A stretch of 64,000 nt of DNA from Flavobacterium sp. KS-LB2. GTDB lineage: Bacteria > Bacteroidota > Bacteroidia > Flavobacteriales > Flavobacteriaceae. Positions within the stretch are counted from its first letter, which is position 1. Each line of letters begins with the position of its first letter. The stretch lies in the NCBI RefSeq assembly GCF_036895565.1, contig NZ_CP145904.1:1364001-1428000 (forward strand), given 5' to 3'. A program made the translations under genes and the position numbers. Of this stretch, positions 56,554 to 64,000 are shown in pieces. The notes beneath the pieces were generated by a model. It saw nothing but the letters and a program-made list of their open reading frames with translations, was not told where the DNA came from and did no database searches.

Positions 56554-56597
56554 CAAAGGTTATATTTATAAATGAGTAGTTATGTTACTTTTGTCAC
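56554..56597 (-). promoter_or_regulatory. Sulfur-regulon promoter 3 (YeeE-TsdA-DsrE-SoxB operon)
   Basis: Gene-sense dyad GTGACAAAAGTAAC (56597-56584), 22-bp spacer, AACCTTTG (56561-56554), a one-mismatch form of TAnnTTTG. Confidence 0.75.
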
Positions 56598-56629
56598 ACA
56601 AGAAAAAAAAAGTAAAAATGACAGTAATT

Positions 56630-57199
56630 TTATTTTTTTAATAACTCATCTAGCTTTTCTCGGAACGAATCACTGTTCCAATTTGCGGTACCAATTTTGG
56701 CTACAATAACATTTCCGGATTGATCAATAAGATAGGTTGCCGGAATGGTTGAAGATTCCATTTCCAATGGAGGATTACTTAGTGATTGATAAACGGGAAG
56801 AGTCAAATTTTCTTTGACCATAAAAGCATTTGCTTTTTCGAATGAATCCGTTGTCACAAATAAAAAGACCATTTTATTTTGATAATCAGCATATAATTTT
56901 TGAATGCTTGGCATCTCGGCAATACATGGCGGACACCACGTTGCCCAGAAATTAATGAATACTATTTTTCCTTTGTATGCTTCTAGTGACACAGTCTTTC
57001 CGGTGGCATCTTTTAATTGCCATTGATAAGTGGAAAGCATTTTTTGATCTGTTACGGCTATAGTTTTGGGCGAAAAAGCAATTAATCGGTTTAAATGTAC
57101 TTTTACAAAAGTGCCCAACGGGCTAAACAGAAGCAGCACTATCAATACGATAAAAACAATATTTTGAATAGTGGATTTTTTTGATTTTTTTGGTTCCAT
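56630..57199 (-). CDS. TlpA-type membrane-anchored thioredoxin
   Basis: 189 residues. One N-terminal anchor (NIVFIVLIVLLLFSPLGTFV), then a TlpA/ResA thioredoxin fold with INFWATWCPPCIAEMP (CPPC), KMVFLFVTTDS and STIPATYLIDQSGNV (cis-Pro). Periplasm-facing disulfide reductase, of the type used to keep cytochrome c or Sox partner cysteines reduced (compare SoxW/SoxS). It lies 62 bp after an MFS gene and just upstream of the YeeE operon promoter. Confidence 0.9.
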   Translation of the reverse strand: MEPKKSKKSTIQNIVFIVLIVLLLFSPLGTFVKVHLNRLIAFSPKTIAVTDQKMLSTYQWQLKDATGKTVSLEAYKGKIVFINFWATWCPPCIAEMPSIQKLYADYQNKMVFLFVTTDSFEKANAFMVKENLTLPVYQSLSNPPLEMESSTIPATYLIDQSGNVIVAKIGTANWNSDSFREKLDELLKK

Positions 57200-57261
57200 T
57201 TTTTTAATTATTATTTTCTAAAAAGAAATTATTTTGTGTTCAATTTTAGCTGTTTATTGTT

Positions 57262-58476
57262 TTATAAAGAGTCTTTCGGCATTCGGATTTCAATAATCAG
57301 TGACGATAAAATGGTGATGACTCCAATCAATATTATGGCGTAATCTATTCCAAATAAATCGGCTGTTATTCCTGAAATAATGGCGCCTATTGCATATCCT
57401 AAATCCCTCCAAAGTCGGAATGTACCTATGCTTTCAGCTCTCTGATGTGGATTTGTCGCTTGCGCAATTGCTGATAAAAAAGTGGGATAAACCAAAGCCG
57501 TTCCCAAACCTAAAAAGGCTGAAATGGTAGCCAATTGATAGAAAGCTGTTGCAAAAGGAATAAAAAGTATCGCAATTCCTTGCAGTAACATCCCCCAAAA
57601 CAGCATCTTTTTTTTCGAATAAACATCAGACATTTTTCCGGTTACCAATTGCCCAAAACCCCAAACCGTAGGGTAAATAGCAGTTATAATTCCAATATCC
57701 GGGGAATCATAATGCAAGGAAAGCAACACAATAGGCAAAAGTCCCCAGATCATACCATCGTTCAGGTTATTGACTAGTCCGGCTTGCGTTATGGCGCTTA
57801 ATGTTTTGTTTTTGAAAGTAGTTTCCAGAAAAACATTGTCTAATTTTTCATTTTTATTCGTTGTGTTTTCTTGGTGTACAAATACTCGAGTATCTTTCAC
57901 AAAAAACAAAGTCAGCAGAAAACCAATTATCGAAATCCCGATTCCCAAGTAAAAAGGGTAGGGAGTAATGCCATATTTTTGGGCGATATAGCCAGAAAGA
58001 AATGCAACTAAACCAACGGCAAAATAACCGGCAAATTCGTTGAGTCCCATTGCCAGTCCGCGATCTTTTTCACCAACCAAATCAATTTTCATTACCACCG
58101 TACTGCTCCAAGTGAGCCCTTGGCTGATGCCCAAAAGAATATTGGCAAAAATCACCCAGTTCCAGGATTCTGCATATATTAAAATAAAGGGAATAGGTAT
58201 TGCAAGCATCCATCCAAATAAAAGCAAATTTTTTCTACCAAAACGGTTTGCCAGTTTGCCCGTAAAATAATTGGTAATGGCTTTTGTAATTCCAAAGGCA
58301 ACGATGAACGATAGAATAGCCGTTTTTGAAGCAATACCAAATTCAATTTCAGCAAATTTTGGTATAATCGTTCGTTCCATTCCTATCATTCCGCCAACAA
58401 AAGCATTGACAATAACCAAAATAGTAAATTGTTTCCAATTTTCTTTTAGTCCAAGTTTAGTTGTATTTGTTTTCAA
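57262..58476 (-). CDS. MFS transporter
   Basis: 404 residues, 12 predicted helices with the MFS motif A variant GKLANRFGRKNLLLFG between TM2 and TM3 and GKMSDVYSKKKMLFWG in the second half; MIGMERTIIPKFAEIEFGI in the first segment fits the YajR/nitrate-like drug:H+ MFS clade. Substrate unknown. It is within the sulfur cluster, ahead of tlpA. A degenerate relative of the regulon site (GTGAT-N6-GTAAC, 58553-58568) lies upstream with a poor -7, so shared control is uncertain. Confidence 0.85.
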   Translation of the reverse strand: MKTNTTKLGLKENWKQFTILVIVNAFVGGMIGMERTIIPKFAEIEFGIASKTAILSFIVAFGITKAITNYFTGKLANRFGRKNLLLFGWMLAIPIPFILIYAESWNWVIFANILLGISQGLTWSSTVVMKIDLVGEKDRGLAMGLNEFAGYFAVGLVAFLSGYIAQKYGITPYPFYLGIGISIIGFLLTLFFVKDTRVFVHQENTTNKNEKLDNVFLETTFKNKTLSAITQAGLVNNLNDGMIWGLLPIVLLSLHYDSPDIGIITAIYPTVWGFGQLVTGKMSDVYSKKKMLFWGMLLQGIAILFIPFATAFYQLATISAFLGLGTALVYPTFLSAIAQATNPHQRAESIGTFRLWRDLGYAIGAIISGITADLFGIDYAIILIGVITILSSLIIEIRMPKDSL

Positions 58477-58564
58477 TTAAGAATGTTTAAGTCCAAAAAT
58501 AGTTTATTTTTAAACTGATAGCTAGATTAGAAAAATTGTAAAATTAAAATGAGTTACTTTTTTA

Positions 58565-58870
58565 TCACAAGTAATACTCTAATTGGTAATCGCCTATGTG
58601 TTTTTTATTTTCTGCAATGGATTTTTTATGTTTAAAATAGTTCACCGTTCCAAAAACAAAAATTAGAGATGAAATGATAAAAAGTACTATTTCAATAAGG
58701 AAACTATTATCAACTTTTAATAAATTTCGCAAACTCAAACCAGCAATTAAAAAGTACATTGCCGTTCTCAAGAAGGCAAGAAATGTGGATTGATTTGCAA
58801 GAACGGTGCGCTGTAGCGCTAATCGTTCTCTTAAAATTAAATCTTTATTTAATGCTTTTTTTGATTCCAT
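58565..58870 (-). CDS. DUF202 membrane protein
   Basis: 101 residues. RLALQRTVLANQSTFLAFLRTAMYFLIAGLSL is the DUF202 signature (ER/LAxxRTxLAxxRTxLA type), followed by two more membrane segments. Small inner-membrane protein of unknown function. Between the rhodanese and MFS genes, on the same strand. Confidence 0.88.
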   Translation of the reverse strand: MESKKALNKDLILRERLALQRTVLANQSTFLAFLRTAMYFLIAGLSLRNLLKVDNSFLIEIVLFIISSLIFVFGTVNYFKHKKSIAENKKHIGDYQLEYYL

Positions 58871-58943
58871 GATATTTTTGAATTAATTTCAAAAGGTAGT
58901 TTGTAGTATTTATTAAATTTACTCATTTATGCGAATGAGAGTT

Positions 58944-58990
58944 AAAATGTGTCGTTTATAACAAACTTTTTGTTTCAAACGACACATTTT
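58944..58990 (-). terminator. Hairpin after the rhodanese gene, probable terminator
   Basis: Perfect 14-bp arms AAAATGTGTCGTTT (58944-58957) and AAACGACACATTTT (58977-58990), 9 bp after the rhodanese stop. The trailing T run on the minus strand is only four bases. Confidence 0.65.
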
Positions 58991-58998
58991 TACCTTGT

Positions 58999-59319
58999 TT
59001 ACGATTTATGCAACGCTTCGTTTACATCCATCCAAGTACCACCATTAGTGACATTTTTAAAGCCATTTTGTTCCAAAATTAATTTGGCTTGACCGCTTCT
59101 ATTTCCGCTTCTGCAGAAAACAATAATGGGTTCTTTTCCTTTAAATTGAGCCAATTGGTTTTGGATTTGATCCAAAGGAATATTGGTAGATCCTTGTACA
59201 TGACCTTCTGCAAATTCTGCAGGTGTGCGAACATCAACCAAAAACGCACCTTCTTTTAATAATTTTTCCATTTGTGTTGTATCTTTTTTTGAAAACATAT
59301 TTTTGAAAATTCCGAACAT
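58999..59319 (-). CDS. Single-domain rhodanese
   Basis: 106 residues. FLVDVRTPAEFAEGHVQGSTNIPLDQI and the Cys loop IIVFCRSGNRSGQAK, then NGGTWMDV. No signal peptide. It begins 12 bp after the second metallo-beta-lactamase/rhodanese gene, so both are on one transcript; it can supply or take sulfane sulfur for that enzyme. Confidence 0.92.
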   Translation of the reverse strand: MFGIFKNMFSKKDTTQMEKLLKEGAFLVDVRTPAEFAEGHVQGSTNIPLDQIQNQLAQFKGKEPIIVFCRSGNRSGQAKLILEQNGFKNVTNGGTWMDVNEALHKS

Positions 59320-59330
59320 AATTATTTATT

Positions 59331-60749
59331 TTATTGTTTTAATACTTTGCTTTGACAAACAAAATCAGTTTTTGGAACGTCTGTTTTGCCTATCGCCCCA
59401 AATCCACCTTCTATTTCTGTAAAGTTTCTGTAGCCTCGTGCTTGTAAAATCGATGCAGCCATCATGCTACGATACCCTCCGGCACAATGCATGTAAAAAT
59501 GCTCATCTGGATTGATGTCTTTTATCCATTCGTTAATATAAGCTAATGGTTTGCTGTAGGCTTCATCTACATGCTCTGCTTCATACTCACTTTCTTTACG
59601 AACATCGATTATTTTACTTTCCCCAATTTTGACTTCCGTAGCAAATTGTTCGGCTGTGATGCGATTGACAGTATCGATTTCAAAACCTGCTTTTTTCCAA
59701 GCTTCAAAACCACCTTCTAAATGTCCTATTAAATTATCAAATCCAACTCGGGTTAAGCGAGTTACAGTTTCTTCTTCAAATCCAGCTTCTGTAACTATTA
59801 AAATTGGTTGTTTCACATCGGCAATTAAAGCACCAACCCAAGGAGCAAAATCGCCATTAATACCAATGTTTATGGACTGTGGGACATATCCTTTTGCGAA
59901 AGCACCATTATCTCTAGTGTCTAAGATTAGAGCGCTAGTTTCTTCGGCTACAGCTTCAAATTCGGATGCATTAATGGCTCTCATACCGTTATTGAAAACA
60001 TTTTCAAAGCTTTCAATTCCTTTTTTGTTCATAGCAACATTCATCCCAAAATAAGCTGGAGGAGGTAATAAACCTTCGGTAACTTCTTGTATAAATTCGG
60101 CTTCTGTCATAGTAGCTCGCAAAGCATAATTAGTTGCTTTTTGTTCACCAATGGTTGAAACCGTTTCTTTACTCATGTTTTTTCCGCAAGCAGAACCCGC
60201 ACCATGAGCTGGATAAACAATGACTTCATCAGGTAGCGTCATTACTTTATCCCTTAACGAATGATATAATAGTGCAGCCAGCTGGTCTTGAGTCAAGTGT
60301 GCTGCTTTTTGCGCTAAATCTGGTCGGCCAACATCACCAATAAATAAAGTGTCTCCAGAGAAAATAGCATGCTCTTTTCCGTTTTCATCAAGTAATAAAT
60401 ACGTGGTACTTTCCATAGTATGACCTGGCGTGTGTAACACTTTTATCTTAACATTACCAAGCGTAAACTCTTGATTATCTTTGGCAGAAATAAATTCAAA
60501 TTCAGGTGTAGCAGTAGGACCATAAACGATTGCTGCACCAGTTTTTTTACTTAGATCTAAGTGTCCCGAAACAAAATCAGCATGGAAATGGGTTTCGAAA
60601 ATATATTTTAATTTTACACCGTCTTTTTCTAACCTTTCCATATAAGGTTCAGTTTCACGGAGTGGATCAATTATGGCAGCTTCACCATTTGAAGTAATAT
60701 AATAAGCACCTTGTGCTAAACATCCAGTATATATTTGCTCTATTTTCAT
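59331..60749 (-). CDS. Metallo-beta-lactamase/rhodanese fusion, persulfide dioxygenase-like (copy 2)
   Basis: 472 residues, same layout as the copy at 41541: MBL domain with THFHADFVSGH, TPGHTMESTTY and SGDTLFIGDVGRPDL; first rhodanese with a Cys-free loop (VTEAGFEEE); second rhodanese with HCAGGYRSM. Alignment by eye gives about 85% identity without gaps, so the duplication is fairly recent or kept alike by conversion. Followed at 12 bp by a rhodanese gene and preceded by a sulfur-regulon promoter. The cysteine-free first rhodanese in both copies suggests a binding role. Confidence 0.92.
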   Translation of the reverse strand: MKIEQIYTGCLAQGAYYITSNGEAAIIDPLRETEPYMERLEKDGVKLKYIFETHFHADFVSGHLDLSKKTGAAIVYGPTATPEFEFISAKDNQEFTLGNVKIKVLHTPGHTMESTTYLLLDENGKEHAIFSGDTLFIGDVGRPDLAQKAAHLTQDQLAALLYHSLRDKVMTLPDEVIVYPAHGAGSACGKNMSKETVSTIGEQKATNYALRATMTEAEFIQEVTEGLLPPPAYFGMNVAMNKKGIESFENVFNNGMRAINASEFEAVAEETSALILDTRDNGAFAKGYVPQSINIGINGDFAPWVGALIADVKQPILIVTEAGFEEETVTRLTRVGFDNLIGHLEGGFEAWKKAGFEIDTVNRITAEQFATEVKIGESKIIDVRKESEYEAEHVDEAYSKPLAYINEWIKDINPDEHFYMHCAGGYRSMMAASILQARGYRNFTEIEGGFGAIGKTDVPKTDFVCQSKVLKQ

Positions 60750-60780
60750 ATTCTTGTATTTTCTTTATTATTTTATAATG

Positions 60781-60824
60781 CAAAGATATAGCATGAATGT
60801 AAGGAAGACAGTGACAAATGTTAC
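60781..60824 (-). promoter_or_regulatory. Sulfur-regulon promoter 4 (MBL/rhodanese copy 2)
   Basis: Gene-sense dyad GTAACATTTGTCAC (60824-60811), 22-bp spacer, TATCTTTG (60788-60781). Confidence 0.78.
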
Positions 60825-60916
60825 ACAAATAAAAAGTTGCTAGAGAATTATTTTTCTAAAATAGAAAGCGAGTGTCTTTTTTGAGGGTTACTATGCCTAA
60901 CTTTTTCAAAAACAAA

Positions 60917-60944
60917 AAAACACCAGCTATTTAACTGGTGTTTT
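60917..60944 (-). terminator. Terminator after the small lipoprotein gene
   Basis: AAAACACCAG (60917-60926) and CTGGTGTTTT (60935-60944) are perfect complements with an 8-nt loop and a T-rich tail on the minus strand. Confidence 0.9.
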
Positions 60945-60973
60945 GGTGCTTAACTAATCAAATCAAAAATAAA

Positions 60974-61375
60974 CTAATCAATAACGATGGTATGTGTTAC
61001 AAACTCCGTAGCCGTTTTCTTGAATTTTAAATTGTACGTTCCAACAGTAGTTGATTTGAACTTGTAAACAGCCGTTTTACTGATTGGAGTAGTTCCACAA
61101 TCAGTACCTTCATACTTAGATTCAACTTCAATAGTTTTTGTGTTTGCAGCAGCAGTTTCAATAAATTTGTTATAAGATCCACAATTGTTGTCAACTGAAA
61201 ACGTCACCGTTAATGGAACTTCAACATTGATGTCTCCTGTTACAGCACCTTCAACTTTAGATACTAATGAAGTTTTTGTTACTGCGCTAGGCGTGTTGTC
61301 ATCATCGCTACATGATGTAAAAGCTGTTGCAATAAATAGTACAACGACTGCTGCTTGTAATCTGAAATTTTTCAT
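60974..61375 (-). CDS. Small lipoprotein with SDDD surface-export-like signal
   Basis: 133 residues. Lipoprotein signal with lipobox FTSC; mature end Cys-Ser-Asp-Asp-Asp-Asn, resembling the acidic lipoprotein export signal that sends Bacteroidota lipoproteins to the cell surface. The rest is a beta-rich Ig-like or DUF-type domain (VPLTVTFSVDNNCGSYNKF, VYKFKSTTVGTYNLKFKK) with two Cys (NNCG, TDCG) that may pair. Family not recognised. Between the second MBL/rhodanese operon and TSUP copy 2, with its own terminator, so a role in sulfur metabolism is not implied. Confidence 0.75.
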   Translation of the reverse strand: MKNFRLQAAVVVLFIATAFTSCSDDDNTPSAVTKTSLVSKVEGAVTGDINVEVPLTVTFSVDNNCGSYNKFIETAAANTKTIEVESKYEGTDCGTTPISKTAVYKFKSTTVGTYNLKFKKTATEFVTHTIVID

Positions 61376-61604
61376 AATTATTAAATTTATTTGTTGTTCT
61401 AAGGATGCTGAAAAAATAGAAAGGTTGCTTTTTACTTTTTCAAAAAAAATGATTCGGCAATTGTTAAATAGCCTATAATGCTTTGGATGAGTCCACTAAA
61501 ACAATTACTTTTTTTTTAAATTTTATAATTATGAAATGGGCTTATGAGGTCTTTTTCATTCGAATATGGATTAAGCTGTTTTTGTATAATGTAGTTGAAA
61601 CTAA

Positions 61605-61644
61605 AATATCCATCTCTTTTCACCAGTAAAAAGAGATGGATATT
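61605..61644. repeat. Perfect 16-bp hairpin downstream of TSUP copy 2
   Basis: AATATCCATCTCTTTT (61605-61620) and its exact complement (61629-61644), 8-nt loop. A weak T run on the minus strand makes it a possible terminator for the TSUP gene that ends at 61694. The rest of 61376-61693 holds only a doubtful 32-codon ORF. Confidence 0.6.
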
Positions 61645-61693
61645 GATTGCAATCTGATTATAAAGTTTAATTTTTATTTCTCAGTTATGGATT

Positions 61694-62491
61694 TTATTTT
61701 AAAAAAAGCTCTTTGGTGATAATATAAATTCCCATGACCAAAACAAACCAACCAAATGCGGGTTTTAGTTTGTCTCCATTTATTTTTTTTGATAGTGCGG
61801 TTCCAATAAAAATTCCAATAATTGCAAATGCTGAAATGGTAAGTAGAAATTGCCAATTAATTCCATTTTCTCCGCTTTCGCCAAAGAAACCAATTAATGA
61901 TTTTGCAGCAATAATAACTAATGATGTTCCAACTGCTTCTTTCATTGGGAGTTTGCTTAATACAACTAATGCAGGAATAATTAAGAAACCACCACCAGCT
62001 CCTACTAATCCTGTTATTACGCCAACAATTGCTCCTTCGATAAGGATAAGTGGATAATTGAATTTTTGTTCTTCGGGTTTTTCGTTTGTAATTTTTTTGT
62101 CTTTTCGAATCATACTATACGATGCGGCAATCATAATTACTGCAAAAAGCAACATCATTAGTAGGTTTTTTGTAATTACAAATTTCCCTATAAAAAACAC
62201 CTCTTTTGGAATTGCAGGAACGATTAAGGCTCTTGTAGTAAAAACAGCAATAATTGATGGAATCCCAAAAACGATAGCTGTTTTGATATTTACTAATCCT
62301 TTTTTGAAATAGCCCACAGTTCCTACAGCACTTGTAAGTCCTACAATAAATAAGGAATACGCTGTTGCTAAAACGGGTTCAATAGCGAATAAATAAACTA
62401 AAACAGGTACAGTAAGAATACTGCCACCACCACCTATTAATCCTAATGCAACGCCAATAAGTATGGATGTAAAATAACCAATATATTCCAT
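61694..62491 (-). CDS. TauE/SafE (TSUP) family sulfite exporter-like permease (copy 2)
   Basis: 265 residues, about 8 membrane segments in two halves: VALGLIGGGGSILTVPVLVYLFA and VITGLVGAGGGFLIIPALVVLSKLPMKEAVGTS. Close paralogue of the copy at 43039 (same ends, LKPAFGWFVLVMGIYII-KELF in both). It has its own sulfur-regulon promoter, unlike copy 1, which follows the crp/fnr gene. Sulfite or a related anion is the likely export substrate, matching the sulfite that a persulfide dioxygenase would produce. Confidence 0.9.
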   Translation of the reverse strand: MEYIGYFTSILIGVALGLIGGGGSILTVPVLVYLFAIEPVLATAYSLFIVGLTSAVGTVGYFKKGLVNIKTAIVFGIPSIIAVFTTRALIVPAIPKEVFFIGKFVITKNLLMMLLFAVIMIAASYSMIRKDKKITNEKPEEQKFNYPLILIEGAIVGVITGLVGAGGGFLIIPALVVLSKLPMKEAVGTSLVIIAAKSLIGFFGESGENGINWQFLLTISAFAIIGIFIGTALSKKINGDKLKPAFGWFVLVMGIYIITKELFLK

Positions 62492-62511
62492 GAGTTAAAA
62501 ATTTTATACTG

Positions 62512-62555
62512 CAAAGATTGTCAGTTAAATTTCGGCGTACAGTAACATTTATCAC
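62512..62555 (-). promoter_or_regulatory. Sulfur-regulon promoter 5 (TSUP copy 2)
   Basis: Gene-sense dyad GTGATAAATGTTAC (62555-62542), 22-bp spacer, AATCTTTG (62519-62512), one mismatch to TAnnTTTG. Confidence 0.75.
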
Positions 62556-62749
62556 ATAGGTATTTTTTTTTAGAAAATATAGTAGAAAAAAGAGCATAAA
62601 AAACAGGAGGCCAATAGATCTAATGCTTTATCGAGTTTTTTACAGATTATTTTTAACGAACGAGTTTTTCTTTTATTACTTACAACTAATCAAATAGATT
62701 TGATGGCAATTCTGGTTTTAAAAGTATGTAATAAACAAAACTGCAGCTA

Positions 62750-63604
62750 TTAATGTTCTGGATTTTTTGATGTAATTGTTGACCCTGCAGAAGCGATAAT
62801 AACAAAAACAACAGCTAAAATTTCGTTGAAAGTTAGGATTTCTTGTAAAAAAATAAAAGCGCAAATGGATGCAGCAGCAGGTTCTAAACTCATCAAAATA
62901 CTGAAGGTTCGTGCAGGAAGCTGCCCTAGAGCTTTCATTTCTAATGTAAACGGAATTGCACTGGATAATAACGCAAGCGCGATACCTAAACCTAAAAGAG
63001 GAGGAGTTAGGTTACTAAGGCCATTGCTTAGAATTCCAAAAGGAACAATTAATAGGGAAGCAAAGAGCATTCCGATGGTAACAGCATCTCCGCCTTTCAT
63101 TATTTTTGAAATTTTTCCTCCCAAGACGATATAAGCTGCCCAAAGTGCACCAGCCAAAAGAGCAAACAATACCCCTAGAATATCTATTCCATCATTGTAC
63201 CACGGAGCAATCAAAACGATTCCAGCTGCCGCAAGTAGTACCCAAAAAAAATCTATTATGCGTTTTGAACCCAGAACAGCTACTAATAAAGGACCAATAA
63301 ATTCTAGTGTTACAGCAAGTCCAATGGGAATTCTCTCAATTGAAAGGTAAAAAATCAAATTCATTGCACCTAACGACAATCCGTATGGAATTACTAATTT
63401 CCATTGATTAGCAGTTATTTTTTTTAGGTTTGGTCTGTAAACGGCCCATAATAGTAATGCTGAAATACCAATTCTCAAGGATGCAGTTCCCGCAGCACCA
63501 ATAGCAGGGAAAAGACCTTTCGCGATTGCCGCCCCAGATTGTACACTTATTATAGCTAAAAGTACAGCAGGTAATGGAGGAATGTTGATTGGTTTAAGTT
63601 TCAT
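62750..63604 (-). CDS. EamA/RhtA-like exporter
   Basis: 284 residues, ten hydrophobic segments in two EamA repeats. LPARTFSILMSLEPAAASICAFIFLQEILT matches the second-repeat signature of RhtA-type threonine/homoserine exporters, and the first repeat starts with SVQSGAAIAKGLFPAIGAAGTASLRIGISALLLW, also RhtA-like. Inner-membrane metabolite efflux; the exact substrate is unproven. Monocistronic. Confidence 0.85.
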   Translation of the reverse strand: MKLKPINIPPLPAVLLAIISVQSGAAIAKGLFPAIGAAGTASLRIGISALLLWAVYRPNLKKITANQWKLVIPYGLSLGAMNLIFYLSIERIPIGLAVTLEFIGPLLVAVLGSKRIIDFFWVLLAAAGIVLIAPWYNDGIDILGVLFALLAGALWAAYIVLGGKISKIMKGGDAVTIGMLFASLLIVPFGILSNGLSNLTPPLLGLGIALALLSSAIPFTLEMKALGQLPARTFSILMSLEPAAASICAFIFLQEILTFNEILAVVFVIIASAGSTITSKNPEH

Positions 63605-64000
63605 GAGGGTTTGACTATCGGCTTGTAAAACTACAAAATTTATAATTCAAAGTACTAGTGATGTTCGTAGTCATTAATTAATAATGCGTATCAAGGATTG
63701 AAATATCGGTTGTTGTGTCGTTAGGCACTGCATATTGATAGTATTTTAAATTAAAAATCGTTAGGGTTGTAGGTAAGAAACTTTGATTGTTTTGTTATCT
63801 ACTTAAGCACACTAAATCCGTTTCGATTTTTTTATGTGCCAATTTTAAGTAGCTAAAGGCACATTTCAATCCTTAAATATTCTTATCAATTGCTTTCTTT
63901 TCGACTAATGAACTTATGCAAAAAGGGTTTACATAGTCTAAGATTGTTAATGGTTAAAAATGGGGACTTTTATTTTCTGAATTGATTCAATTTTGGAATT
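63605..64000. other. Gap at window end, no supported gene
   Basis: About 400 bp, AT-rich, no convincing reading frame. A 7-bp dyad ATGTGCC/GGCACAT lies near 63834-63865 and could be part of a terminator or repeat. Upstream signals for the EamA gene should be within the first 60 bp. Confidence 0.4.

Noticed and set aside
58553..58568. GTGAT-N6-GTAAC as a sixth sulfur-regulon site upstream of the MFS gene
   Set aside because: The spacer is 6 rather than 4 bp, the distance to a poor -7-like TAATCTAG is 23 rather than 22, and it overlaps the DUF202 stop codon. Kept only as a note.
61531..61629. 32-codon ORF starting MKWAYEVFFIRIW
   Set aside because: Too short, no neighbour context, and its end lies within the perfect hairpin; chance is likely.

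Overview
The window looks like chromosomal DNA of a Flavobacterium-like member of the Bacteroidota. It is AT-rich. Promoters match the Bacteroidota pattern TTTG-N19-TAnnTTTG. Several families are typical of flavobacteria (DUF4494, a zinc metalloprotease with an HExxHxxGxxH site, GapN, lipoproteins). Intergenic spaces carry palindromic repeats of kinds that, from memory, are common in Flavobacterium genomes. I saw no rRNA, tRNA, CRISPR array, transposase or integrase.

Layout. 1-9.6 kb: 3' part of a zinc metalloprotease, a transglutaminase-like protein, a secreted adenosine-deaminase-like protein, a SulP transporter, an FAD oxidoreductase, a GNAT acetyltransferase and YaaA. 9.6-14.4 kb: a TetR-controlled drug-efflux operon (TetR, TolC-like, HlyD-like, EmrB-like) with a concentric palindromic operator. 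14.5-20 kb: DUF4494 protein, GNAT, alpha/beta hydrolase, then a lipoprotein gene and an AAA-ATPase/TOPRIM gene (possible phage defence), each followed by a cassette-like inverted repeat beginning GGCTAAC. 20.2-27.7 kb: a complete trp operon in the order trpE-G-D-C-F-B-A, led by an 18-codon leader peptide with three adjacent Trp codons and a transcription attenuator; an AIG2-like gene and two repeats sit between trpB and trpA. 27.8-29.6 kb: MarR, nitroreductase, YceI. 30-39.1 kb: two hybrid histidine kinases, one of 2007 residues, sharing a C-terminal module.

39.9-62.5 kb is the most interesting part: genes for reduced-sulfur metabolism in several operons. They encode two near-identical metallo-beta-lactamase/rhodanese proteins (persulfide dioxygenase-like), two TauE/SafE exporters, three single-domain rhodaneses, two YeeE/YedE transporter halves, a TsdA-like dihaem cytochrome c, a DsrE-like protein, a SoxB-like Tat-exported metallophosphoesterase, thioredoxin and TlpA proteins, a porin, a methyltransferase fused to a heavy-metal-binding domain, and a Crp/Fnr regulator. 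Five operons share the same promoter layout: a 14-bp dyad GTNAY-N4-RTNAC, then exactly 22 bp, then a TAnnTTTG-like -7 element. I infer a Crp/Fnr-controlled sulfur (thiosulfate/persulfide) regulon. gapN, katG and a TerB-like gene lie between these blocks. The window ends with an EamA/RhtA-like exporter and about 400 bp with no recognisable gene.
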